Shown: positions 48,701 through 58,378 of the stretch, piece after piece
Layout of the letters: each line of letters begins with the position of its first letter
Position numbering within the stretch: the stretch's first letter is position 1
Assembly: GCF_002234675.1 (NCBI RefSeq)
Contig: NC_019877.2
Location: 24,323,519-24,387,518, forward strand
Direction of reading: 5' to 3'
Length of the DNA stretch: 64,000 nt
DNA from: Oryzias latipes
Lineage: Eukaryota; Chordata; Actinopteri; Beloniformes; Adrianichthyidae
Notes under the pieces: model-generated
What the model saw: only the letters and a program-made list of their open reading frames with translations
Databases searched by the model: none
Told to the model about the DNA's origin: nothing
Position numbers and translations under genes: made by a program

Positions 48701-51044
48701 GCCACTGTACTTGCAGGAGCCCCACTCTGCTTCCTGTAGCCCTGCTAGTCTGTTCTGAGCCATTCTCCTCTGGACTTTGAGTTTTCTTTTGATTTAATCA
48801 AAGGTTTTAGACAATCTGCAGTATTATTGACTTACTTTCAAATATGGAAAATAAAATAATTAATCTTTTATAAGGGTAGAAATGATGAAACGTTTTGTAT
48901 TCTGTGTTTTACTGTGAAGCACTTTGTGATTTTCATCTTGAAAGGTGCAATATAAATAAAGTTTAGTATTATTATCAGTAACTATAGCTAAACAATAACT
49001 TTTATTTCTAGATCACAGAAATCTGTGAACCAGAAGAAGTTTAAAGCGGCCGTGAGGAGTGAAACATCAGCAGGAGGAGGAGCTAAAGAGAAGAGGAAGA
49101 AGGGTGGGGCTGAGGCTTTGCCCCAGGTTTCCAGAGTGCAGGTGGAGGAGGTAGACTCAAACTCAGAATACTTACCGCAGAGCAGTGTTTCCATTCCTCC
49201 CCCATATTTTAATAATCCATTGTTTATTTTTTGGACACAAACGAAAACCTTTTCCTAATTTAACCATTTAACATCGGAGACGTCACCGGCGACGCCTAAA
49301 TAACACGTTCCTTTACGTACCGTAAATCCTCCACCGTTCATGAACGTAGATCAGGTGATTCTGACACGCAGAAAAGCGGCTCTGCAGCAATGTGAGCTCA
49401 TCATCTCATTACTGAGGGAAGGTGATGCACATCAGCAGAAAGCTGCTTTTCTCCGCCTCAGAATGATGTTGATTGTCCAAACGGTGGAAGAGTTATGGTG
49501 ATGTAAGAAAGGAAACACTGGAGCTTAAGCTGTGCTGAAAGAAACAGACAATTTATAGATTTACTACATTGGAAACTTTTCAGATGTACAATTTAAGAAA
49601 GTACATATTTGGGGGGTTTTGTTGTATTTTTAATGGAAATCAGAAGAAGATTTCATTTGTATTTGTAACTGTTGATGTTCAGTCTTTCTGTGTTATACAG
49701 TATAATATACAGTATGCTAACAGCTAACCTGCTGTGTAATAATCATACAGAAATGTCTTTCATAGTTCATTTAAACAACTTTTAAAACATTTGATCATTT
49801 TTCCTGAACTTCTGAAAAGTTTCTTTTTTTAAAGCAAACTAACATTTTTTCTTTCAAAACTGAAAGCTGGCAAACATTTTTCCACCTTTTTCAAGCTTGT
49901 AAAACAGAACCTGTGATTGTGCAGCGTGTCTGGCGTTGCAGACAGGAAGTGAGGCGGCATCGATTGATCTGTGGGCGCAATAAGCTGACCGCACTGCTTA
50001 TTCCGTCCCAACAGGCCGTGGTTCACCTGCAGCTTCATGCTGGCATCTCAGTCCACTTTCTGCCTTCATGGAAAGAGTTTGCCGACTATATCGCCATGAC
50101 AACGAAAGCCGTGGCGGAGGCGCCCTTCAAGTGAGCCGTCTCCCCTCTGTGCTGGTCACCGATGCTGCGGCGTCAGTCATTCCCCGCCATTGTCCTTGTT
50201 TTCAGGAGGGAGAGGGAGAAGACCGGCTTCTCTTTCTACCTGGAGAGCGAGTGGGCGGGAGGCCATCGGGTGGACAGAGGTGGGAGGGGCCTGCTGCAGG
50301 TGTGGAAGAGGCAGATCCAGCAGTTCAACAGAGTCAGTCCGGACATGGCGGCGGCCATCCTGGCAGCGTATCCATCGCCGCAGCTGCTGCTGCAGGTTTG
50401 AACACAACTGCATGAATGCAAACGCTGTGGGGTGTCTTTAAAAATTCCAACATCACGTGTCACACATCACGTGTCACACATCACGTGTCACACATCACGT
50501 GTCACACATCACGTGTCACACAGCCAAACACACATTTAGTGCATCATGCACAGATGAGAACTGGTCATAGATGAATATTCGTGGACAGAGGGAGAAAAGT
50601 GAAGGTCTTAACGTGAAATTTTCACAGATGGATCACGAATGAACCACACAAAGAACAAGTAAATCTAAGGAATGGATTCTTTTTTGTCTTTTTACGTTTG
50701 TAAGAATGAAAGTGTTTTGTAAATAAAGGTATATATGATTGAAGAAGAAGCTTTCATCTAATCAGCTCCTGTGCTTCATTTCCAGTGTGTATTCTCTAAT
50801 TCCAAAGAGTGCAGTTTGAATCCTGGCGTGGGCTTCGGTTCTTTCAGGACCTGAATGTTCTCCTCCTCATCCTCAGGCATACGCTCGATGCCACACTGAA
50901 ACGGAGAAGACGTCTCTGCTGTCCGACCTTTTGATCCGCAGAGGTGAAGGGGTCACGTCCACAACCCGGAGAGTCGGACCTGAGCTTTCCAAACGGATCT
51001 TCCTCACCATGCATTCTCCAGATCCAGAGCAGACTCTGGATTGA
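45152..51044 (+). CDS. eme1: EME1, structure-specific endonuclease subunit, eight coding exons
   Basis: The coding exons (559+128+114+122+139+116+190+168 nt) join in frame to 511 aa; human EME1 is 570 aa. EME1 is the non-catalytic partner of MUS81 in the nuclease that cleaves stalled forks and recombination intermediates in the nucleus. Residues 1-150 are acidic and Ser-rich, with [17 protein letters not shown] Lys/Glu/Arg-rich helix ([20 protein letters not shown]) precedes the ERCC4-like fold, which begins at [48 protein letters not shown] AVAEAPFK and [12 protein letters not shown] follow family spacing, without the ERKxxxD catalytic motif, as is normal for EME1. Tandem helix-hairpin-helix segments ([40 protein letters not shown]) close the protein. 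An ATTAAA at 51139-51144 is a likely polyadenylation signal. Confidence 0.95.
45793..45920 (+). CDS. eme1: eme1 coding exon 2
   Basis: Acceptor CTTCACAG; (A)[19 protein letters not shown] onward; donor GTAAGA. The downstream CTGCAG would lose the conserved ALLQ and the frame. Confidence 0.92.
46002..46115 (+). CDS. eme1: eme1 coding exon 3
   Basis: Acceptor CCAAACAG; 38 codons ending [15 protein letters not shown]; donor GTGTGT. Confidence 0.9.
46510..46631 (+). CDS. eme1: eme1 coding exon 4
   Basis: Acceptor [28 protein letters not shown] onward to [10 protein letters not shown] plus two bases; donor GTGGGA. Confidence 0.9.
46830..47707 (-). mobile_element. pogo-like (Tc1/mariner superfamily) transposon relic in eme1 intron 4
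   Basis: On the minus strand the 5' end TACCGTATTTTCACGACC, then ATAAGGCGCACTTAAAAG, has the form of fish pogo/Tigger-like termini. Decayed transposase follows: [20 protein letters not shown], then [15 protein letters not shown] and [18 protein letters not shown] in shifting frames. The frame then jumps directly to an acidic C-terminal tail (EEDEDFDG), so most of the catalytic half is deleted. Confidence 0.7.
47945..48217 (+). repeat. Interspersed repeat family X, copy 2
   Basis: Colinear with 10194-10622 but with internal deletions. Lies in eme1 intron 4. Confidence 0.6.
48540..48649 (+). mobile_element. L2-type LINE 3' end
   Basis: GCACAAAGCCCATTGAGACG, then a TTGGGCCATACAAATGAAAT stretch with GAATTGAATTG repeats at the end, is a typical fish LINE 3' terminus. 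Confidence 0.6.
48885..48975 (+). mobile_element. L2-type LINE 3' end (second type)
   Basis: GTGAAGCACTTTGTGATTTT, then GGTGCAATATAAATAAAGTT and an ATT-repeat tail. Confidence 0.6.
49012..49150 (+). CDS. eme1: eme1 coding exon 5
   Basis: Acceptor TTTCTAG; (R)[17 protein letters not shown] through KEKRKKGG to VSRVQVEE; donor GTAGAC, which is weak but frame-correct. Confidence 0.9.
49151..50014. other. eme1 intron 5
   Basis: Unique AT-rich intron sequence. An open frame running into exon 6 is intron read-through. Confidence 0.6.
50015..50130 (+). CDS. eme1: eme1 coding exon 6
   Basis: Acceptor [28 protein letters not shown] onward to AVAEAPF plus two bases; donor GTGAGC. Confidence 0.93.
50206..50395 (+). 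CDS. eme1: eme1 coding exon 7
   Basis: Acceptor TTTTCAG; (K)[19 protein letters not shown] through the first helix-hairpin-helix to PSPQLLLQ; donor GTTTGA. Confidence 0.94.
50453..50522. repeat. 14-bp minisatellite, five units each with CACGTG
   Basis: Five identical units of TCACGTGTCACACA in eme1 intron 7. Every unit contains a perfect E-box CACGTG. Confidence 0.95.
50877..51044 (+). CDS. eme1: eme1 coding exon 8 (C-terminus)
   Basis: Acceptor [29 protein letters not shown] onward to SPDPEQTLD and TGA at 51042-51044. Confidence 0.95.
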   Translation, partial: AYARCHTETEKTSLLSDLLIRRGEGVTSTTRRVGPELSKRIFLTMHSPDPEQTLD

Positions 51045-51216
51045 AGCGTCTGAACGCCGCTCTGCTCCTGAGCCGCTGCCTGGTCGTCACGTGAAGAGCT
51101 TTGGCTTCAAGATTTCACTCTGATTTTTGTGTTTTTTAATTAAAAGTTTCCCAAACTCTACTTTCATGGACTACATTTCCCTTCACTTTCAAACCCCTGC
51201 TGTCTCAGGAAGATAA

Positions 51217-51730
51217 GGGTGCATTCAGACTGGGAAAACCGCTTGTTCCTGACCCGGTCCGCTTGATTTGGTCCGGATGGAGCTCTGAACCTTGGGTTTG
51301 GTCTGCATTCAGACTGCCGTCAAGCGGCCTTTCTGAATTCAAACCAAAGGGTGGCAGTTTAGCTCAGACGGAAGAGGAGGTCGTCCAACAACCAAAGGGC
51401 TGGTGGATCGATCCCCGCCCTCCCCAGCCAGCCGTCACCCCCAAGCACAGCCAGCCTGCAGCCCACCCCACCCCCCAGGGAATGGGTCAAAATGCAGAGA
51501 AGAATTTCCCCATTGAGGGATAAATAAAGTATCATTATTATTATTATTAAAGCTAGTAAACAAAATAAAGATCTCATCACTATGGTTAGGAATTATGAGG
51601 GCGGGGCAAAGCAACTAGAGGCAGAAATTATGGAAGTCCTGCGCTTTGCAGTCCTCCTCAGGTCGTTCATTCAAACTTTATATTTTGCTGACCGATTTAA
51701 AATCCTGTATCAACCCCTGAAACGAAGATG
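51217..51730. mobile_element. DNA transposon family Y, copy 3, interrupted by a SINE
   Basis: The left part AAGGGTGCATTCAGACTGGG to about 51345 and the right part from about 51664 (TTCATTCAAACTTTATATTT) match the copy at 41043-41400. The SINE at 51352-51548 and about 110 bp of other sequence separate them. Confidence 0.55.
51352..51548 (+). mobile_element. tRNA-derived SINE
   Basis: The head has an A box (TTTAGCTCAGACGG) and a B-box-like GGATCGATCCCCGC. The body contains GGGTCAAAATGCAGAGAAGA and TTTCCCCATTGAGGGATAAA. The tail is ATTATT repeats. Parts of the tRNA cloverleaf are degenerate, so this is not a tRNA gene. Confidence 0.85.
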
Positions 51731-51744
51731 CCCCCTGAAACAGA

Positions 51745-51950
51745 ACACTAATGGGGGAGTTTGCATGTTCTCCTGGGTTTCTCCGGCTTCCTCCCAGTCC
51801 ATAAACATGCTTCATAGGTTTATTGGTGACTCAAACTTGTCCCTGGTTGTGTGATTGTGACCCTGGCGACCTGTCCAGGATGTCCCCTGCCTTAGCCCAC
51901 CAGTGGCAGGGATAGCCTCCAGCAGACCCCAAAAGGGACAAAACGGGTTT
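51745..51950 (+). mobile_element. SINE, 5'-truncated (GGATGGAT-tail family)
   Basis: Plus-orientation copy of the family at 26425-26746: GTTTGCATGTTCTCCTGGGT, CCGGCTTCCTCCCAGTCC, GGCGACCTGTCCAGGATG and AAAAGGGACAAAACGGGTTT. The tRNA head is missing. Confidence 0.65.
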
Positions 51951-52062
51951 AGAGAATGAATAAAATTGATATACTTTAGGCTTGAATTAACACAAAAATC
52001 ATTAGAACTTCCTATGATGGGACAAAAAAAGGAAGAAATAAATGCTGTATGTTCCGCTATGG

Positions 52063-52177
52063 CAGGGGTCACCAACCTTTTTGAAACTGAGAGCTTGAGT
52101 CAAACGAAGGGCTACCAGTTTGATAGATTCTCCTGAAATATCACATTTGCTCAGTTTGCCTTAAGTTACGGTATTTA
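52063..52177. mobile_element. hAT terminal fragment
   Basis: CAGGGGTCACCAACCTTTTT start with a diverged interior, cut off where the next MITE begins. Confidence 0.6.
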
Positions 52178-52391
52178 TTAACCCTTGTGCTATCTTAGAC
52201 GACCCCCCCCCCTTCCATTGACTTGTTCTCCCTACCATGACAAAGGTGGATAAAGGTGGAAAGATTTCATGTAATCCATGGACACCAGTGAAGATCACAA
52301 ATCATTGAAGAAAAAAGGTTCAGAGCACTGTCTAGTGGGTCTAGATGACCCAACTCCCAATGGTAAAGTGCCTAGGATAGAACAAGGGTTA
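52178..52391. mobile_element. MITE (AACCCTTGTGC family), copy 3, intact
   Basis: Almost identical to copy 2 (31642-31857). Intact internal GTCTAGTG site. Confidence 0.88.
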
Positions 52392-52829
52392 CTAAGGATT
52401 AATGATACTCTTATATGAGAAAAGATTCATCACTTGAATGATTTCTTACAATAATCATCAACAATGACAACAAGGCGGGAAACAATATTCTGCCCTTTAC
52501 TAATGTCAGTAATGTTACATTTTCAGATGATCCCTTACATCCCCTACATTTCATAGGAAAAATGTCATAAAGTTGAAGTCATAAAAACAGGAATGGCTAA
52601 TAAGCACAGAGGGCACCAGAAGCTGCTGCACTGCTGCGTGCCGCCACGTTCAGACCACAGAGTCTTCACACTTATAGCAAACTAGTGAACATGATGCTCT
52701 GAACAGTTCTGCATTCTGTCTGCTAAACAACTGCAGCTGCTTGTGTTTTGCCTTTCCTGAGGTGACCTTCTGCATTTATCTGGACTTGGGACCAGCACAT
52801 GAAAGCACTATGTACTTCCTTGTGGTTGC

Positions 52830-53082
52830 ATTCTTCTTTCTCTTTTGGCTTTTCCCATCAGGGATCGCCACAGTGAAACAACCTCTCCTTTGAGAATGAG
52901 TCACACGGTTAACTTGGCAATGTTTTATGCCGGATGCCCTTCCTGACACAACCCTCTCAATTTATCCGGGCTTGGGACCGGCACAGAAGCAGAGAGGGGA
53001 ATAGGGAGCAGCCCGGATTTGAACCGTGGTTTCACGGACGGAAGGCGCAGCAAACCAGAACGAGCTAAACCGGCTCCCTCTT
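52830..53082 (-). mobile_element. tRNA-derived SINE, minus orientation
   Basis: On the minus strand: A-box-like GGTTTAGCTCGTTCTGG, B box GGTTCAAATCC, body GTGTCAGGAAGGGCATCCGG and GTGGCGATCCC, tail AAAAGAGAAAGAAG. All parts of a common teleost SINE are in order. Confidence 0.8.
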
Positions 53083-53085
53083 TGT

Positions 53086-53984
53086 GGTTGCATTACTTTA
53101 TTGAAATGTTTACTGCATTTAAATATGTTCTTATAACCTCTAGAGAAACATCATGAAAGAGTTCAAACTCTGGAATGTTTGTGGGCATGCTCATAGCTTG
53201 TTGTCACATATACTGTATTACATTTTGCTCTAGAGGTCTAAACAAGCTGAACATGTCCCCTTTTTAAAAACACACTGATTACTTTGATTTAAGCTTAGAT
53301 TTAATCAAAGTCCTTTTAACCTGGCTTTCAGCAAATTTTTACTACGTTTATTTATTTATTTAATCTGATTTATGAATTTACACTAGATTTTTAATGCTTT
53401 ATTTTGATTTTCCTTGTTTCAGTGTTTTATTGTTTACTGCTTTTATCATTATGTTTACTTTTTCAGTCTCATTTTTATTGTCATTTTCATTTCCGGTGCT
53501 TCCTCAGCTGGAACCCCTCCCCCTCTGGGTCGGCTGCTGTTCAGCCGCTGCAGCTCTAGATGGGGACCTGCCCCCCCGCCTTGCTGTGGGGGGGCTGGTC
53601 CCCGCCTGTGATGCTGCATCTGGCAGCTATGCGGTTATTCACAGAGGGGGGGGGGGGTTCCACATTTTTTTTACCTTGTTTTTTCTAATTGAAAAACTCT
53701 GTTTTAAAAACTCTGTTTATTCCCTCTTTTAAGAAAGAGGGAATAAACTAGAAATCTTTAACAGATTTTTTATTTTATTTAACATAACTCCATTTGTACT
53801 TTTATTCCTATTTTTTTATTTAACATAACCCCCACTTTTGTTCCTACTTTTGTCCTAACATTGTTTTCTTTTTTCTTTTTTCTTCTATTTATTCCTAAGG
53901 TCCTACCAGATTTTTTGTTTTTTTTTAAACTAAAAACACTAAACTCTTTTCACTAAACATCTTACCTACTAAACCCCGTTGAGT
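53086..53984. other. AT-rich stretch with a GC-rich island and hairpin
   Basis: T-rich sequence with a GC-rich block at about 53503-53665 and a perfect hairpin at 53715-53748. A 112-codon plus-strand frame starting near 53394 crosses the GC block but shows no family features. A minus-strand AATAAA near 53893, followed by an A-rich stretch, lies downstream of the reading frame at 53985-55019. Confidence 0.4.
53715..53748. other. Perfect 15-bp hairpin with AATAAA on both strands
   Basis: Arms GTTTATTCCCTCTTT and AAAGAGGGAATAAAC surround a four-base loop TAAG. Because the arms contain TTTATT and AATAAA, each strand reads AATAAA in its own 3' arm. Confidence 0.85.
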
Positions 53985-55019
53985 CTATTTCCGATGGAAA
54001 AAGACATTGAAGAGCCTCCTAAACACACCAGGCTTCCGTGGTTTGGTCAGATGCTTCTTAAAGGTTAAAGCCACTGCATTTTTGACTGCATGAGAATTAA
54101 TCTCAAGAAAAACAGCTATGAACTCAGAGTTTCTCCACAGCTTTTTCAGGTCCTTGTAAACCAGCAAGTGAAGCTTTGTGGCAATCTCTCCACTGTCCAT
54201 CTGAACTTTGTCATCTTGGAGAAACTCCACAATTGTTTCAACCAGCTCTGCTACAGGATACATGTCCTCGTCATGAAGGCTGGACCCAGATTTTGAAACT
54301 GAAAGTGAGATCATCTTTGAAACTGAATCGCTCAAAGCTTTTTTCAAATCTTCACCGTCGTCAAGTTTTGGGAAGACAGAGGCCTTCTGCTCTTCAACTG
54401 CAGAATTTAGGGACAAGCCTGATTCTTCTGGCTGTGAACTTTTAGCAGCATCTCCTGCTTGTGTCTTTGCAGCCTTCTTTGCACTCATCCTTTGTTTGGC
54501 ACCTTTCTTCAGTTTTTTAGCACCAACCTAGATGTTTGCAGCACATGATTTCAGTGTGTCTGTTCCTACTTTCATGTGTGGAAGGCAACACTTCACTTCT
54601 ACAGCTGCAGGTTCTATGTTAGCATCCTGCAGTATAGATTCGGGATCCTCCGGTTGTGTCTCTGAAGCCTTCTTTGCACTCATCCCTTGTTTGGCACCCT
54701 TCTTCAGTTTTTTAGCACCAACCTTGATGTTTGCAGCACATGATTTCAGCCTCTTTTTGACTAAACTTATGTTTGGGATGCGTGCTTTGGCTGGAACCAG
54801 GCTCATTGCTCTGCATTGAGTCATGAATTTTGCTAGTGCAACATTGACTTTAGCATTCGCATCATCACACATCTTGGTGGTGACACAAAATGTCAGTCTT
54901 TGAGCTGTTTGCGTTGCACATAACAGTCTTTTAGCCGTTGCCTTTACCTTCGTACAACATGGTGGAGCTTTTAGAGCCTTTCCTGCACGTGTCCTGAGTC
55001 TTTGAACTCTGGCTAACAC
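53985..55019 (-). pseudogene. Intronless reading frame with internal repeat, interrupted by one TAG
   Basis: One minus-strand frame runs from about 55046 to the stop at 53985, broken only by TAG at 54528-54530. The upstream half starts without ATG in this frame; a well-placed ATG (CCATGG, 55032) is in the neighbouring frame. A basic module appears twice: LKSCAANIKVGAKKLKKGAK then MSAKKASETQ, and again LKSCAANI(stop)VGAKKLKKGAK then MSAKKAAKTQ. The stop thus replaces a Lys codon (AAG to TAG). The last 167 residues, from MSAKKAAKTQ, form an uninterrupted acidic then helical domain (ELVETIVEFLQDD, EIATKLHLLVYKDLKKLW) with a basic end, RRLFNVFFHRK. I do not recognise the family. The lack of introns and an A-rich stretch past an AATAAA suggest a retrocopy. 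A short second gene (54488-53985) could still be made. Confidence 0.4.
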
Positions 55020-55138
55020 ACACTTTCTCCATGGAGCTAGCGGTGATCAGCTAAAACGCTCTTCTGTTCTATGCACAGATCCATCTTTGTAAAGGTTTGG
55101 ATGTTGTCTGTTTTCGTGGGAGAAACAAACACGAGATT

Positions 55139-55802
55139 CTGATCAAACTATAATAATACGGGATTTTAATATTCATGTTGATGACCACAGGGACTGTCTA
55201 GGAAAGGCTTTTGCAGCTTTATTAGATGATGTTGGTTTCACCCAAAGTGTGAATGAACCCACTCACTGTCATAAGCACACCCTGGACCTTGTTCTAACCC
55301 ATGGGATAGAGATCAGCCAGTTGAGTGTCCTTCCTCTTAACCCCATCATTTCTGATCACTTTATGATTACCTTCCAGTTTACACTGGAACATCCTTCTGC
55401 CCCAGTGAATAAGAAACAGCTTAGAAGAACCTTAACTGACCGTTCTGTGTCTGAGTTTAAACACACAGTTCAGCCAGTACTTAGTGATATTCTGAGAAAA
55501 TACTCTGAGACCAGCTCCCATAGTATCAGTCCTAGTATAAATGACCACTTTGTTAATGATGCCTTACAAGCCCTCAGGAGTACACTCCATGTTGTTGCCC
55601 CCCTGAAACCTAAGTTCGTCAGACAAAACCGAGTAGCACCGTGGTTTAACGCTGAAACTCGTTCTCTTAAACAAGAAACCCGTAAGTTGGAAAGAGAATG
55701 GCGCCGCTCCGGTTCAGAGCAGTCTCTGGATATCTGGAAACATAGCCTATTAAATTATAAAAAAGCTCTGCGTAGAGCTAGAAGCCAGTACTATTCAACC
55801 TT
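55139..55802 (+). mobile_element. L2-clade LINE, part A: endonuclease C-terminus and linker
   Basis: The frame gives RDFNIHVDDHRD, VNEPTHCHKHTLDLVLTHG and ISDHFMITFQF, which are the end of an apurinic-type endonuclease domain. The RT-proximal linker (APWFNAETRSLKQETRKLER) follows. The 5' end is truncated near 55139. The element is cut at 55802 by an L1 insertion and resumes at 61018. Confidence 0.85.
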
Positions 55803-58378
55803 TTTATTTTTTTATTTTTTAAACTTGTCCTGTCCAACAGCTGGGCAGACAGATGAGAGCTGAGGGCCTCTTGTGTTGGACATATTTTACTTTAACAACA
55901 GGGGTTATTAATCTTCAGACCAACCAGAGGTATGTCTGAATAAACCCCTTTTGTAATTGAGGCCAAACTTTATTAATTTCAATTATGTTTGAAAATCTTT
56001 GGTGTTGGACCGGACGGAAAAGGAAAGAAGGGAAGAAGAGAGAGGGACGTTAGAGAGGGGGGGGGTTGATAGTGGGAGGGGGGGGATAAGACCATGAAGC
56101 AGCATAGAGCAGACAAGTTTACTGGTTGTTTATCATTACGGCAAGGCTCAAATGTAGTACAAAAAGGGCGGGGCCCATCCACACACACACTGAAATGTTA
56201 TCAACACACCTGCTAGCTGCAAAAATGTCCACATGTCAACATGTACACAAAATAGATAGTGTTCACACACGCATACTTATGCCTTAAAACCAACTAGTGT
56301 GAAATCTTTCATTCATTCAATCATGCAAACTATTAGTGCAAAGGTGAGCTAACACCTGTGCTCAGGTGAGTGTTTATGTTCTTCCAAAATGGATGGTGGC
56401 ATGTGAAAAGTAGGAGGAGGAGCGCCCAGCCACCCCCACACCCAGACCCCCGCCGCAGCAGCAGCGGCAGCCGGAACCCCCCAACGCCACACAGCAGCAG
56501 GCAGGGGACAACCGCCCCCCCGGGCGACCAAATCCGCCACCCAGGCCAGGACCAGCAGGACCGCCGCGAGGCCCCCAGAGCCAGAGAGCAAGGAAGCACG
56601 GGGGAAAGAGAGCGGCGCCCCAGCCCAGCCAGGAAAGCAGCCCCCCCGCTGCACCGGAAGAGCCCAACGCAGGGCCCCACCCGAGAAGGGCACCCACAGC
56701 CCCAGACGAGCACCCCACCACCACCCAGGAGTTCCGGGCATCCCCCCGCCCCAACCCCAGGTACGAGTCAGGACCCCCCAAGGGAGACCCGCTCCGCGCT
56801 CCAGGCAGCCACCCACCCGGCCCACGGTTGGTCCAGGGAGGAGCAAGGCAGGGGCCAGCCACCCCCACCCCGGAGGGGAGCACCCCAGGGAAAAAGGGGG
56901 GCCCACAAGGGGTGTTGTAAACATGGCCCGACCAGGCTCGGCCACTGTTGGAAGTTTTGCGGGGCCCAGGGGCAAGGACCAGAACCCACCCCCGGTGACA
57001 CTGACACCCCCGGCTCAGGTGTAATGTGAACCCCCCCCCCGAGCGGAGAGAGCACCGCCGGGCCCAGGAGATCGGCACCCAGGGGACACGGCAGCCGTCG
57101 CCAAGGGACACGTACCCCCCACCAGAGAAGGGGTAGGGGACAGATGGTCCTAGGTCCCACCTTCCTTGCAAAATGTGTGTGTGCGTGTATGTGTGTTTGT
57201 GGGGGTGTGTGTGTGCATGTGTGTGTGTTATGTGTTGGAGTGTATAATTTGAGGGGGAAGGGGTGTGTGTACTAAGGGGGGTGCAGTTAAAATTGGCGGG
57301 TAGGGCACTGAGGGGACATCTCCTGATTACTCACAGTGATGTCCCCTCACCCTCCCCACCAAGGGGCCCTAAATGTCTAAGGTGCGGTTAAAATTGGCAG
57401 GTAGGGTGCTAGGAAGACATCCGCTGCTTGCTGGCAGTGATGTCCAAGCACCCCCCCCTACCAAGGGCCCTACATGTCTAAGGTGCAAATAAAACCGAAG
57501 GAGGGGGGCCCACTCCATACGGCAACCATGGGAGGGGTACCACTGCCTATAACCCTAATATAAGGTTATATGAGGAAGGGGGTAGGTTGGGGACAGCTGG
57601 TAGACTGTCCCCCTGGTGGTCAAACAGCTGTCCCCCAGCCCCCCCCCCCCCCCCCCCCACCCAGCACAGGGGCCAGGCCACCCCAGTCCAGGGACCCCAT
57701 CCCCCCGAGGAGCCGACACCCCAGGCCCACCCCACACAGAGAGGGAGGACCCAGAAAGCGCCGCCCCCCCGGAGCAAGCTCAGGGCCCCCCCCAGGCGCC
57801 GACCCTGGAAGAACTCTGGTCAGGCCTCGACGGGACCGAGGCAGCCAACCGGCCGGGGCAACCGGCGATTGCCTCAGCGGAGACCCCGACCCGTCAACCC
57901 CCCAAGGCCCCGTACCAATAGTGGGCTCCCCCTCCCCCCCCAGAACGCCCCCCCACAGGACAGGGCCGACAAGCCCCCCACCCCACCCCAGACCCCGCAG
58001 CCGAAGCGGATGACCCCCAGAGCGACCGGGGGCCCCAAGAGGGTTGTCCCGTCCCGTCCCAGAGCCAGGGAAGGGCCGATCCCAGCACCGCTGCCCCCCC
58101 CCCCCCCCCCCCGAGCAGAGCCCCCCGCCAACCCCCCCCAGCACAGGCAAAGGGACCCCCCCCCCCCCCCAAGCCAGGCCACCACCACCACCCCCAACGC
58201 CCCCACAAACCCAAGCCCAGAGGACCACGCCGTGTCCCAGCCCGCCCCACCCAGGCACCGGACCCGACCACCCGACCAACGGAGCCCCCAGCGCCCCCGC
58301 CAGGCACTGGAGGCCCCGACCCCCACCCCGAACCACGGCAGAAGGGCAAGGAGCAGCGACGACCAGGCCCCCCACCCC
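55803..58378 (-). other. L1 3' UTR, G-rich on the sense strand
   Basis: About 2.6 kb between the ORF2 stop and the A-rich tail. On the L1 sense (minus) strand long runs of G dominate at about 56400-57140 and 57480-58380. Between them is a GT-rich stretch and a tandem pair of about 101-bp units (57287-57385 and 57386-57484, sharing TTAAAATTGGC and GTGATGTCC). Open frames of up to 283 codons in this region reflect the skewed composition, not genes. Confidence 0.8.

Noticed and set aside
50068..50463. Alternative frames across eme1 exons 6-7
   Set aside because: Intron read-through or other-frame shadows; the ERCC4-like and HhH sequence is in the spliced frame.
51352..51430. tRNA gene
   Set aside because: A- and B-box-like sequences are present, but the cloverleaf does not close and a SINE body and ATT tail follow directly.
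53394..53732. 112-codon hydrophobic plus-strand frame
   Set aside because: T-rich sequence gives Phe/Leu runs by composition; it crosses a GC block with poly-G and shows no family motif.
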